Source: Fluviicoccus keumensis (GTDB taxonomy: Bacteria > Pseudomonadota > Gammaproteobacteria > Pseudomonadales > Moraxellaceae). From it: a DNA stretch of 64,000 nt. The stretch's first letter is position 1; each line of letters begins with the position of its first letter. Shown here piece after piece: positions 8,651 to 17,049 of the stretch. The stretch lies in assembly GCF_004217445.1 (NCBI RefSeq), contig NZ_SHKX01000010.1, positions 434,001 to 498,000 of the forward strand, read 5' to 3'. A model generated the notes under the pieces. It was given only the letters and a program-made list of their open reading frames with translations, was not told where the DNA came from and searched no databases. Made by a program: the position numbers and the translations under genes.

Positions 8651-9034
8651 TTACTTCAGCCCCAGCAGCTCGACGCGGTAGCCGTCCGGGTCTTCCACAA
8701 AGGCCAGGATGGTGGAGCCGTGCTTCATCGGCCCCGGCTCGCGCACGATCTTGCCGCCCGCCGCGCGGATCTTCTCGCAGGCGGCATAAACATCCTCGAC
8801 ACCAATGGCGATATGGCCATAACCGGAACCGATCTCATAGGCGGCGGTATCCCAGTTGTGGGTCAGCTCCAGCACCGTGGTGTCGTGCTCCTCGCCGTAA
8901 CCGACAAAGGCCAGCGTGAAGCGGCCTTCCGGGTAATCCTGTTGCCGCAGCAGGCGCATGCCCAGCACCTGGGTGTAAAAAGCCAGCGAGCGCGACAGGT
9001 CGCCGACGCGCAGCATGGTGTGAAGAAGACGCAT
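8651..9034 (-). CDS. gloA: Lactoylglutathione lyase (glyoxalase I)
   Basis: The 127-residue protein converts the hemithioacetal of methylglyoxal and glutathione to S-lactoylglutathione in the cytoplasm. All four metal ligands of the E. coli Ni-type enzyme are at identical positions: His5, Glu56, His74 and Glu122. The two vicinal-oxygen-chelate repeats are clear (MLRVGDLSRSLAFYTQVLGM and GYGHIAIGVEDV). The TTCCTCCGGCAG next to the start gives a GGAGGAA ribosome binding site on the minus strand. It sits 18 bases downstream of the hybrid kinase gene and may be co-transcribed with it. Confidence 0.96.
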   Translation of the reverse strand: MRLLHTMLRVGDLSRSLAFYTQVLGMRLLRQQDYPEGRFTLAFVGYGEEHDTTVLELTHNWDTAAYEIGSGYGHIAIGVEDVYAACEKIRAAGGKIVREPGPMKHGSTILAFVEDPDGYRVELLGLK

Positions 9035-9052
9035 GGAAATTCCTCCGGCAGG

Positions 9053-11977
9053 CTAGAGATCGGAAGGCGGCGCAGTCGGCTCCTTCCAGAACAGCCGCAA
9101 CAATAACTGTTTCAGCCGTTCCAGCTCCAGCGGTTTGGTGAGGAAGTCGTCCATGCCCGATTGCAGGCATTGCTGTTGCTGCTCGCGCATGGCGTGCGCG
9201 GTCAGCGCCACGATCACCCCCGGCGGAATGCCGCGCTCCCGTTCCAGCTGCCGGATCGCCTCGGTGGCGGCATAGCCGTCCATTTCCGGCATTTCGCAGT
9301 CCATCAGCACCAGGTCATAGCTGGCGGGCCGGGCCCGGTACAGTCCCAGCGCTTCCTGGCCGTTGTTGGCGACATCGCTGGTCAGGCCCAGCTTGCGCAG
9401 CATGCCGACAATGACCATCTGGTTGACGGCGTTGTCCTCGGCCACCAGCACATGCTTGCCGCCCAGCCATTCGCGGAAGCGGCCGGGATCGCTGCGGCGG
9501 TCGGTCTCCGAGCGGAATTCCTCCTGCCGTCCCAGCAGTTTCAGCAGGGCGTCGCGCAGCACCGAGGCCGAGGTCGGCTTCTGGATCACCAGGCTCAACC
9601 CCGCCCGCGCCAGCTCCTCCTTGCCGGGATAGACGCGCATGGCCGTCAGCAGGATGCGGCGCGTTTTCATCAGCACCGGGTCGGTGGTCATCCACAGCGC
9701 CAGCTCCATGCCGCTCATGCCCGGCATGCGCATGTCGAGGGTGGCGATGTCGAAGGGCTCGCCTCGCGCGGCGGCGGCCTGCAATTTGATCAGGGCGTCC
9801 TCGCCGCTGTGGGCGAAGTCCGGCTTCATGCCCCAGGCGGCGGCCTGCTCCATCATCATGTTGGCGAAGTCGGGCGAATCGTCCACGAACAGGATGCGCA
9901 GGTCGTGCAGCGCCGTCAGCGGCACCAGATGGTCATGGACGAAGTCGGGGCTGGCGGGCGTCACCGGCAGCGTGAACCAGAAGGCGGAGCCCTCGCCCGG
10001 ACGGCTGCGCACACCGATCTCGCCGCCCAGCAACCCCACCAGATGGTGGCAGATGCTCAGCCCCAGCCCGGTGCCGCCAAAGCGGCGCGTGGTGGAACTG
10101 TCGGCCTGCTCGAAGGGATGGAACAGCCGCGCCTGCTGGTCGGCATCCATGCCGACGCCGGTATCCGCCACCTCGAAACGCAACACCGGCTGCCCCGCCC
10201 GGCTTTCCGCCAGCCGGTGCACGCGCAGGCTGACCTGCCCTTTCTGGGTGAACTTGAAGGCGTTGCCCAGCAGGTTCAGCAAAATCTGGCGGATGCGCGT
10301 CGGGTCGGAATTGATGAACACCGGCACGTCGGTGTCAACGAAGGCCAGGAATTCCAGCCGTTTCTGCTCCGCCGTCAGCGAGAACACCGAGGCGCATTCC
10401 AGCATCAGGTTATCCAGATCCATGTCGATCTGTTCGATGTCCATCTTCCCGGCCTCGATCTTGGAATAATCGAGGATGTCGTTGATGATGTTGAGCAGCG
10501 CCTTGCCCGAGCCGCTGATCACCTGCACGAACTGCTGCTGCTGCGGGGTGAGGTCGGTGTTCTGCAACAACTCGGTCATGCCCAGCACGCCGTTCATCGG
10601 CGTACGGATCTCGTGGCTCATCGTCGCCAGGAACAGGCTTTTCGCCCGGCTTTCCGACTGCGCCTGGTACACCGCCTGCCGCGCGCGGATTTCCTCGTCG
10701 CGCGCCTTCAGCTTGGTGCGCAGGTGTTCCTCGCGCTCGGCATTGGCGCGGCGCTCCTCGGCCAGCGCCTTGTCCTGCGCGTCCATGCGGTCCTGCCGGG
10801 CAATATTGATGCGGTCGGCCAGCGCGAAGGACAGCAGCAGCACCTCGCAGAATTCACCGATCTGGATGCCGATATTGGTCAGGCTGGACTTGGGAATGAA
10901 GCCGAGCTGGCTGAGATCGTACAGCACCACCATGAACGCCAGGCAGGCCCAGGCCAGCACATAGAAGCGCGCCGCCCGGTTGCCCGCCCGCCAGTTGAGG
11001 ATGCCGGTGGTGATGACGGTCAGCGACACGCCCATCGACAGCACCAACGTGATCACGATCATGATGCGGTAAGGGAACACCAGCCCGCCCAGCGTCATCA
11101 GCGCCATCACCACCGCATAGCCCGACAGCAGCCGGTTCATGAACGGGTTGTAGCGCTCGGTATGCAGGAAATGCTTGCTGAACACCATGCTCAGGCCCAG
11201 CGCCAGACACAGCGTCACCACCACCGATCGCCCGTTCCACCATACGGCGTCGGGCCACAGGTACTGGTAGGTGAAACCGTCCAGGGTCGCCAGCAGCGTG
11301 CAGAAGCACAGCACGAAGATAACGTAATACAGGTAGCTTTTCTCGCGGATCGACAGCCAGATGAACAGGTTATAGAACACCATCACCAGCAAGGCGCCGT
11401 AGAAGAAGCCCAGCGCGGCCTGGCGGTTGGTGTCGTGATCGAGAAAGGCGTGCGGTTCCCACAAGGTCAGCGGAATCTGCAGGCCGCTGGTGCTTTCCAC
11501 GCGCACCAGCAGCCGGTAATCCTGGCCGGGCTGCAAGGTCAGCGGAAACAGGAACAAGCGGTGCTTCACCACCCGGTGACTGAAGGGCTCGGCATCGCCG
11601 GAATGGTATTGCTGCACTGCCCGCCCTTCCGCATCCACCAGCAGGACGGTAATGTCATCCAGCAGCGGGTAGGCGATTTCCAGCAGACGCGGGGTTACGG
11701 ATGCCGCGCCGTTGTGCAGCCGGGCCTGCACCCAGAAGGCGCTGTTGGAATAGCCGAAATGGGGAATTTCGCGGTCTATGGTCTGCCATTGCGCTCCGGC
11801 GGGCGGCAGGTGCTGCCAGTCCAGTTGCGCCGACTTGTCCTCGAATACCTGCAGGCCGTGACCCAGCCGCAACTGCGGGTCGGCGACATCGTGCACAAGC
11901 GACGCCATGGCAAGCCCGTGCAGGAACGCCAGCAGACAGAATGCCACCCAGAACCTCATGCCGCGCAGGCCTTGCAT
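9053..11977 (-). CDS. 7TM-DISM hybrid sensor histidine kinase with two receivers
   Basis: With the ATG at 11977 this is a 974-residue membrane protein. It has a signal sequence, a periplasmic 7TMR-DISM extracellular domain (about 30-165), seven hydrophobic helices (about 180-390), a coiled coil rich in Glu/Arg, a HisKA domain (MSHEIRTPMNGVLGM, about 460), an HATPase (GTGLGLSICHHL) and two receivers (about 690-810 and 835-955). Both receivers keep the phospho-Asp (TLDMRMPGM and LMDCEMPEM) and the Lys. Reading frame continues to 12133, but that would overlap pdxH and precede the signal sequence, so I chose 11977 (11959 is also possible). DISM domains often bind carbohydrate-like ligands. No adjacent Hpt partner is seen. 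Confidence 0.92.
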   Translation of the reverse strand: MQGLRGMRFWVAFCLLAFLHGLAMASLVHDVADPQLRLGHGLQVFEDKSAQLDWQHLPPAGAQWQTIDREIPHFGYSNSAFWVQARLHNGAASVTPRLLEIAYPLLDDITVLLVDAEGRAVQQYHSGDAEPFSHRVVKHRLFLFPLTLQPGQDYRLLVRVESTSGLQIPLTLWEPHAFLDHDTNRQAALGFFYGALLVMVFYNLFIWLSIREKSYLYYVIFVLCFCTLLATLDGFTYQYLWPDAVWWNGRSVVVTLCLALGLSMVFSKHFLHTERYNPFMNRLLSGYAVVMALMTLGGLVFPYRIMIVITLVLSMGVSLTVITTGILNWRAGNRAARFYVLAWACLAFMVVLYDLSQLGFIPKSSLTNIGIQIGEFCEVLLLSFALADRINIARQDRMDAQDKALAEERRANAEREEHLRTKLKARDEEIRARQAVYQAQSESRAKSLFLATMSHEIRTPMNGVLGMTELLQNTDLTPQQQQFVQVISGSGKALLNIINDILDYSKIEAGKMDIEQIDMDLDNLMLECASVFSLTAEQKRLEFLAFVDTDVPVFINSDPTRIRQILLNLLGNAFKFTQKGQVSLRVHRLAESRAGQPVLRFEVADTGVGMDADQQARLFHPFEQADSSTTRRFGGTGLGLSICHHLVGLLGGEIGVRSRPGEGSAFWFTLPVTPASPDFVHDHLVPLTALHDLRILFVDDSPDFANMMMEQAAAWGMKPDFAHSGEDALIKLQAAAARGEPFDIATLDMRMPGMSGMELALWMTTDPVLMKTRRILLTAMRVYPGKEELARAGLSLVIQKPTSASVLRDALLKLLGRQEEFRSETDRRSDPGRFREWLGGKHVLVAEDNAVNQMVIVGMLRKLGLTSDVANNGQEALGLYRARPASYDLVLMDCEMPEMDGYAATEAIRQLERERGIPPGVIVALTAHAMREQQQQCLQSGMDDFLTKPLELERLKQLLLRLFWKEPTAPPSDL

Positions 11978-12119
11978 GTTGCCGGAATCCGTAATTCTTG
12001 TTCTGCCCTTAGCGTAGTCCAGAACGCGGGGAAACGGAAAGAAACAAATTGCGCCGTAGCATTGGAGCCTCCGGCGCACAGCGCTAGAATGACTTACAAA
12101 CTCCAAGGATTTTCCGCCC

Positions 12120-12758
12120 ATGAAAAGCAACATCGCCCACCTGCGCCAGGACTACATGAAAGAACGCCTGGACGAACAGGACCTGCAGGCCAACCCCTTC
12201 GACCAGTTCCACCGCTGGTTCGAGGAAGCGCGGCTGGCCGAGATTCCCGAGCCGAACGCCATGATCCTGGCCACCGCCGACGCCCACGGCATGCCCTGCG
12301 CCCGCACCCTGCTGCTGAAGGAATACGACGACCTGGGCTTCGTGTTCTTCACCAACTACGAATCGCGCAAGGGGCTGGAACTGGCCGCCAACCCGCAGGC
12401 CTGCATGCTGTTCATGTGGCTGGAACTGCAACGGCAGGTGCGCATTGAGGGCAAGGTGGAAAAAGTCTCGGCGGAAGAGTCCGACGCCTACTTCCAGCAA
12501 CGGCCGCTGGGCAGCCGTTACGGCGCGCACGCCTCACCGCAAAGCCGGGTGATTGCCGGCCGCGAAGTGCTGGAAGAAACCCTGAAGTCGGTACAGGCGC
12601 AATTTGGCGACACGCCGCCGCGCCCGGCGCACTGGGGCGGTTACCGGGTGCTTCCGCAAAAGGTGGAATTCTGGCAGGGACGGCCCAGCCGCCTGCATGA
12701 CCGGCTGGTGTATGTGCGCGAGGGTGATAGCTGGAAGGTGGAGCGGCTGGCGCCCTGA
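12120..12758 (+). CDS. pdxH: Pyridoxine/pyridoxamine 5'-phosphate oxidase
   Basis: A 212-residue FMN-dependent oxidase that makes pyridoxal 5'-phosphate, the last step of vitamin B6 synthesis and salvage. Recognisable segments are FDQFHRWFEEA, NAMILATAD, GLEFVFFTNY-type RK-binding text (FFTNYESRKG), the FMN contacts around QVRIEGKVEKVS, and the C-terminal RLHDRLVYVREGD.W...RLAP signature. The length is close to the family norm of about 215. It is divergent from the hybrid kinase, with about 140 bases between start codons. A REP-like repeat follows the stop. Confidence 0.97.
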   Translation: MKSNIAHLRQDYMKERLDEQDLQANPFDQFHRWFEEARLAEIPEPNAMILATADAHGMPCARTLLLKEYDDLGFVFFTNYESRKGLELAANPQACMLFMWLELQRQVRIEGKVEKVSAEESDAYFQQRPLGSRYGAHASPQSRVIAGREVLEETLKSVQAQFGDTPPRPAHWGGYRVLPQKVEFWQGRPSRLHDRLVYVREGDSWKVERLAP

Positions 12759-12770
12759 GGCTTCATCCCC

Positions 12771-12841
12771 CTGTAGGTTCGGCTTCAGCCCGACAATGTC
12801 CTTCGATCGGAGGCTGTTGTCGGGTTGAAACCCGACCTACA
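12771..12841. repeat. REP-like inverted-repeat element
   Basis: Two arms, CTGTAGGTTCGG... and ...CCGACCTACAG, form a 71-base inverted pair between the convergent genes pdxH and chrA. Each arm is itself a small hairpin, for example TCGGGTTGAAACCCGA at 12819-12834 and an imperfect version at 12779-12793. This is the standard REP/BIME architecture found between convergent genes in proteobacteria. It may serve as a bidirectional transcription barrier. The right end overlaps the chrA stop region. Confidence 0.75.
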
Positions 12842-14192
12842 GACCCGCCAGCAGCTTCACCGCCAACCCCGCCACCGCACTCGCCGCGATCACTTCCATC
12901 ACCCCGCGCTTGAATTTTAACAAGGCCACCGCCGCCGCCAGCGCAATCACCGCCGACGCCCATTCAAACACCCCGTCAAAGCCCTTCGGCCACAACACGT
13001 GATAGCCGAAGAACAACGCCAGGTTCAGGATCACCCCGACCACCGCCGCCGTGATCGCTGTCAGCGGCGCGGTGAATTTCAGGTCGTTGTGCGTCGCTTC
13101 CACCAGCGGCCCGCCAATCAGGATGAACAGGAACGACGGCAGGAAGGTGAACCAGGTCACCAGCGTCGCCGCCACCGCCCCGGCCAGGAATTGCTGCTCC
13201 GGCCCGAAGACCTGTGTGACATAACCGCCGACAAAACCGACAAAGGCCACCACCATGATCAGCGGCCCCGGCGTGGTTTCCCCCAGCGCCAGTCCGTCGA
13301 TCATCTGCGTCGGCGTCAGCCAGCCGTAATGCCCCACCGCGCCCTGGTAGACGTACGGCAGCACCGCGTACGCGCCGCCAAAGGTCAGCAGCGCCGCCTT
13401 GGTGAAGAACCAGCCCATCTGCGTCAGCGTGCCGTTCCAGCCGTACAAGCCGCACAGCAGCGCCATCGGCCCCAGCCACAGCAGCAGACCCGCCAGCAAC
13501 AGCCACGACAGCCGGCCGCGACTGAAACGGGCGTGCTCCGGCGTCGGCGTGTGGTCATCAATCACCGCCGGACCGTAATGCTTGTCCGCCGCGCCATGAC
13601 CGCCGCCGGCGCGGAACTTGTCCGGCGCCAGCCTGCCGCCCAGATACCCGGTCAGCGCCGCCCCGGCCACAATCAGCGGAAACGGCAGTTGCAGCGCGAA
13701 GATCGCCACGAAAGCCGCCCCGGCGATGCCCCACATCAGGTTGTTCTTCAGCGCCCGCGAGCCGATGCGGTGCGCCGCCTGCAACACAATCGCCGTGACG
13801 GCGGGCTTGATGCCGTAGAACAGGCCTTCCACCAGCGGCAGGTGCCCGAAGGCGATATATACCCACGACAGCGCAATCAGGATGAACAACGACGGCAGCA
13901 CGAACAACGCCCCCGCCACCACCCCGCCCCAGGTGCGGTGCATCAGCCAGCCGATATAGGTAGCCAGTTGCTGCGCCTCCGGCCCCGGCAGCACCATGCA
14001 GTAATTCAGCGCGTGCAGGAAGCGCTTCTCGCTGATCCAGCGGCGGCGCTCCACCAGCTCGGTGTGCATGATGGCGATCTGTCCGGCCGGGCCGCCAAAA
14101 CTGATGAACCCCAGCTTCAGCCAGAAGCGGAAGGCTTCCGCGCGCGTCACCACCGGGGCGTCGGGATCGGTTTCGGGGCCGGAAAAGGTCAT
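12837..14192 (-). CDS. chrA: Chromate efflux transporter ChrA (long-chain CHR family)
   Basis: A 451-residue integral membrane protein with two homologous CHR halves. The first begins FWLKLGFISFGGPAGQIAIMHTE and includes NYCMVLPGPEAQQLATYIGW. The second begins FFTKAALLTFGGAYAVLPYV and includes TPGPLIMVVAFVGFVGG. About ten hydrophobic helices are evident. Members expel chromate, although many uncharacterised homologues may move other oxyanions. It is transcribed away from the GTPase gene, with about 190 bases between starts. No ChrB-type regulator is adjacent. Confidence 0.93.
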   Translation of the reverse strand: MTFSGPETDPDAPVVTRAEAFRFWLKLGFISFGGPAGQIAIMHTELVERRRWISEKRFLHALNYCMVLPGPEAQQLATYIGWLMHRTWGGVVAGALFVLPSLFILIALSWVYIAFGHLPLVEGLFYGIKPAVTAIVLQAAHRIGSRALKNNLMWGIAGAAFVAIFALQLPFPLIVAGAALTGYLGGRLAPDKFRAGGGHGAADKHYGPAVIDDHTPTPEHARFSRGRLSWLLLAGLLLWLGPMALLCGLYGWNGTLTQMGWFFTKAALLTFGGAYAVLPYVYQGAVGHYGWLTPTQMIDGLALGETTPGPLIMVVAFVGFVGGYVTQVFGPEQQFLAGAVAATLVTWFTFLPSFLFILIGGPLVEATHNDLKFTAPLTAITAAVVGVILNLALFFGYHVLWPKGFDGVFEWASAVIALAAAVALLKFKRGVMEVIAASAVAGLAVKLLAGL

Positions 14193-14385
14193 GGAGGGCG
14201 TCCTGCAAACGTGGTTGTGCGCCCGACCTTAACGGAGCAAGGTTAAAAATCCAAGTCGACAGCAACGGATGACCCCCGCGCCCCTTGTCACCCGCCTGCA
14301 ACTACGGCACATTAACCGGCTTGCGCGGGGCCTGAACGCCCGCGCCGCAACGCTACCGCCCTTTTTACCCCCGGGTTGCCCGCAC

Positions 14386-15537
14386 ATGGCCAAAAACAAC
14401 AAACCCCAGCAGACCCTGAAAATCGCCTTCCTCGGCGGCCGGGGCAGCGGCAAGACCACGCTCATGGCCAGTTATCTGGGGCACATGGCCAGCAGCCGCT
14501 GGCAGAAGGAGCACCAGTACTACCTGAGCGCCCCCGATCCTTCCGACTCCAAGCGCCTGAATGCGCTGTTCCAGGGACTGGTGGGCGGCCAGTTCCCCGA
14601 AGCCACCATCAAGCAGGCCAAGGCCTTCCGTTTCCACATGCACGTGCAGGAATGCGACGGCGTGCCGCTGGAGATCCAGTGGCTGGACTATCCCGGCGAG
14701 TGGTGGGAACGCGAGCCGATGGACAAGAAGGAACAGAAGCTGCGCGACGAATCGCTGCGCCACATGGTCAACAGCCAGGTCTGCTTCCTGGTGATCGACG
14801 GCGCGGAACTGCGCCGCAACGGTGAAAAATACCTGCGCGCCCATCTGGCGCACATGACCAACGAGATTTCCAACCTGCTGCGCCAGACCGACAGCCGCCG
14901 TCGCCGTAAGAAGGGCCACCACCTGCGCGACGTGGTGTGGGTGATGGCGCTGAGCAAGGCAGACCTGTTCGACAACAACCTGACCGCCGCCGACTTCTCC
15001 GACTTCGTCAACCGCTACGCCCACGACCAGCTGGACACGCTGCGCCAGCGCCTGGAAGAAGCGGGCCGCCCTTCCTTCGGCATGAATTACCTGCTGTTCT
15101 CCTCGGTGATGGGCACCGGCCAGAAGATCCTCGACATCAACAAGACCATCGGCCTGGACCTGATCGCGCCGCTGGCGATGCGCTCGCTGCTGGAAAAGGA
15201 GCTGCAGCATTTCGAACGCTCCGGCCTGCTGAAGCGCATCTTCGCGGGCAGCGCCGACCGCGGCGCCCTGCAGGCGCTGTTCGGCGTGGCGCGGCAATGG
15301 CTGGCCAAGTGGCCCGACCGCCCCACCCGCGAGCTGGCTGACCTGTTGTTCGCCCGCGTCGAAACCTGGATGAGCGGCCGCGCCGAGGAACTGCAGAAGG
15401 AACTGGACAGCCAGCGCGAGCAGGGCCACAGCCTGAAGGCCGCCGACGCCCTGCTGAAGCTGGCGCTGGGCAAGCAGGAAAACCGCCGTTTCTATTACAC
15501 CCCCCTGTCACGAGTACACCAGAATGCCGCGCCCTGA
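14386..15537 (+). CDS. Uncharacterised TRAFAC-type P-loop GTPase
   Basis: A 383-residue protein starting at the ATG at 14386. The P-loop is GGRGSGKT (residues 17-24). A switch-II-like DYPGEWWE follows near residue 106, then a VMALSKAD motif near 190 in place of NKxD, and SSVMG near 245. The pattern fits a Ras-like/TRAFAC GTPase of the kind seen in bacterial GTPase-centred systems. The C-terminal third is helical and charged with no recognised domain. An upstream in-frame start at 14269 would add a Pro/Arg-rich leader and looks unlikely. The stop overlaps the next gene by 14 bases, so the two should be translationally coupled. No family name can be given with certainty. Confidence 0.72.
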   Translation: MAKNNKPQQTLKIAFLGGRGSGKTTLMASYLGHMASSRWQKEHQYYLSAPDPSDSKRLNALFQGLVGGQFPEATIKQAKAFRFHMHVQECDGVPLEIQWLDYPGEWWEREPMDKKEQKLRDESLRHMVNSQVCFLVIDGAELRRNGEKYLRAHLAHMTNEISNLLRQTDSRRRRKKGHHLRDVVWVMALSKADLFDNNLTAADFSDFVNRYAHDQLDTLRQRLEEAGRPSFGMNYLLFSSVMGTGQKILDINKTIGLDLIAPLAMRSLLEKELQHFERSGLLKRIFAGSADRGALQALFGVARQWLAKWPDRPTRELADLLFARVETWMSGRAEELQKELDSQREQGHSLKAADALLKLALGKQENRRFYYTPLSRVHQNAAP

Positions 15538-16162
15538 GTTCCCGATAGACGTTGACCGCCAACTGGTCTGGATGACCTGCGGCAGCGACGCCGGTTACCA
15601 GATCCTGCTCTCCCCGGCCAACAGCCAGGCCTCGTGGCTGGATATCCTGGAATCCGCCTTTCCGGGGCTGGAAATCGGCCAGGCGGGCATCGTCAAGGCG
15701 GCGGCCGTCTTCCACGAAGGCAGCCCGGCGCTGGCGCTGGCCTTTTTCGATCCGGAACGCTGCGACGCCAGCTCCCGGCCGGTGAAGCACTTCCTGCTGT
15801 TCCTGGGTGCTTCCGACGAAATGCTGGGCAAGGGACCGCAGCTGGTGGTGCCCGCGTTGCTGTCGCAACTGGAACCGGCCTATCAGGTGCTGTGGGAAGC
15901 CACCCGTTATTCCCGCGAAGCCGACATCGCCAAGTACGCCCGCAAGAAGATGGCCGGGCAAAGCGTGCATCTGGACCTGTCGGCCAAGGTGGCGAAACCG
16001 CCGAAAGTTAAGGAAAAGAAGGTCGTGACCAACCCGAGCTTCACCGGTGAGCCGGAACTGGCCGATGACGGCGAGGCGCTGGGCTTTCCGCGTTGGGCGA
16101 TGTGGCTGATCGCTGCGGTGATGACGCTGCTGGCCGTCGGGGTGTTCATTTTACAGGCTTGA
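15524..16162 (+). CDS. Tail-anchored partner of the GTPase, unknown function
   Basis: The 212-residue protein has a soluble alpha/beta domain (residues 1-135), a basic Lys-rich linker (about 150-165), an acidic segment and one C-terminal transmembrane helix (WAMWLIAAVMTLLAVGVFIL, about 190-209) with no following domain. There is no signal peptide, so it should be tail-anchored facing the cytoplasm. It overlaps the GTPase gene by 14 bases. The simplest reading is a membrane recruiter or regulator of that GTPase. I do not recognise the N-terminal domain. Confidence 0.7.
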   Translation: MPRPEFPIDVDRQLVWMTCGSDAGYQILLSPANSQASWLDILESAFPGLEIGQAGIVKAAAVFHEGSPALALAFFDPERCDASSRPVKHFLLFLGASDEMLGKGPQLVVPALLSQLEPAYQVLWEATRYSREADIAKYARKKMAGQSVHLDLSAKVAKPPKVKEKKVVTNPSFTGEPELADDGEALGFPRWAMWLIAAVMTLLAVGVFILQA

Positions 16163-16171
16163 CGGCGCGCC

Positions 16172-16197
16172 AATCATTATTGATAATAATTCGCATT
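16172..16197 (+). promoter_or_regulatory. Candidate Fur box upstream of bfd
   Basis: The stretch AATCATTATTGATAATAATT followed by CGCATT lies 23 bases before the bfd start. It resembles the 19-bp Fur consensus GATAATGATAATCATTATC in composition and in its overlapping NAT triplets, and it is a sharp AT-rich break in GC-rich DNA. Fur repression of bfd under iron sufficiency is established in other proteobacteria. Confidence 0.65.
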
Positions 16198-16219
16198 ACG
16201 TTTCTGCGGATTAGCGCCC

Positions 16220-16414
16220 ATGTACGTTTGCATCTGCCACGCCGTCACCGACACCCAGATCAAGAACGCCGTTGAAGACGGTTGCTGCTCGCTGCGCGAA
16301 GTCAGCCAGTGCCTGAGCGTCGGCAAGACCTGCGGCCGCTGCGTCCCCGCCGCCCGTGAAGTCATCCATGAAACCTTGAGCGAACTCGCCATCGACATCG
16401 CCCGCGTCGCCTGA
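16220..16414 (+). CDS. bfd: Bacterioferritin-associated ferredoxin
   Basis: A 64-residue [2Fe-2S] protein whose four cluster ligands are Cys4, Cys6, Cys38 and Cys41 (C-x-C ... C-x-x-C), the arrangement known for Bfd. It delivers electrons to bacterioferritin so that stored iron can be released. It is preceded by a Fur-like box, and bfr follows 98 bases downstream on the same strand, so the two form an iron-storage and release module that may respond oppositely to iron. Confidence 0.95.
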   Translation: MYVCICHAVTDTQIKNAVEDGCCSLREVSQCLSVGKTCGRCVPAAREVIHETLSELAIDIARVA

Positions 16415-16512
16415 ATCGCAGTTACCGTAATTCCTTCCCCGCCGGGTTGCCTGCCCGGCGCCACGGGCTATGATTAGCCTCATCCCTTCCCGACAACTGC
16501 GGAGTTACCGCC

Positions 16513-16977
16513 ATGAAAGGCGACAGCCAGGTCATTGCCTACCTGAACAAGGCGCTCACCAACGAACTTACCGCCATCAACCAGTACTTCCTGCATGCGC
16601 GCATGCTGAAAAGCTGGGGCCTGACCAAGCTGGGCGACCACGAGTACCACGAATCCATCGACGAGATGAAGCACGCCGACAAGCTGATCGACCGCATCCT
16701 GTTCCTGGAAGGCCTGCCCAACATGCAGCACATGGACAAGCTGATGATCGGCGAGAACGTGGAAGAAATCCTGCAATGCGACCTGAAGCTGGAGCTGAAA
16801 GCCGTGCCGGACCTGAAGGACGGCATCGCCCATGCCGAGAAGGTTGGCGACTACATCTCGCGCGACCTGTTCGCCGCCATCCTGGCCAGCGAGGAAGAAC
16901 ACATTGACTGGATCGAGACGCAGATCGAACTGATCGGCAAGGTCGGCATCCAGAACTATTGCCAGAGCCAGATGTAA
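16513..16977 (+). CDS. bfr: Bacterioferritin
   Basis: A 154-residue four-helix-bundle subunit. All ferroxidase ligands are present at canonical positions: Glu18, Glu51, His54, Glu94, Glu127 and His130. Met52 is the heme axial ligand. It therefore looks like a complete, active 24-mer subunit that oxidises and stores iron. The length is typical (about 155-158). The promoter of the next gene begins only three bases after its stop. Confidence 0.97.
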   Translation: MKGDSQVIAYLNKALTNELTAINQYFLHARMLKSWGLTKLGDHEYHESIDEMKHADKLIDRILFLEGLPNMQHMDKLMIGENVEEILQCDLKLELKAVPDLKDGIAHAEKVGDYISRDLFAAILASEEEHIDWIETQIELIGKVGIQNYCQSQM

Positions 16978-16980
16978 GGC

Positions 16981-17011
16981 TTGACACCGGACGGCCGTCC
17001 GGACGGACAAT
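16981..17011 (+). promoter_or_regulatory. Promoter with embedded palindrome for the TetR gene
   Basis: A perfect -35 hexamer TTGACA (16981-16986) is directly followed by the 16-bp perfect palindrome CCGGACGGCCGTCCGG (16987-17002) and then a -10-like GACAAT (17006-17011) at 19-bp spacing. The palindrome fills the spacer, where a bound repressor would block RNA polymerase. This suggests autoregulation by the TetR protein encoded 39 bases downstream. Confidence 0.6.
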
Positions 17012-17049
17012 GGGGTCGGCGCACCCGCCCCTATTTGTCCGCACTCACC

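Noticed and set aside
9161..12448. A 1095-codon open frame on the plus strand
   Set aside because: Antisense of the 7TM-DISM kinase, which has unmistakable domains.
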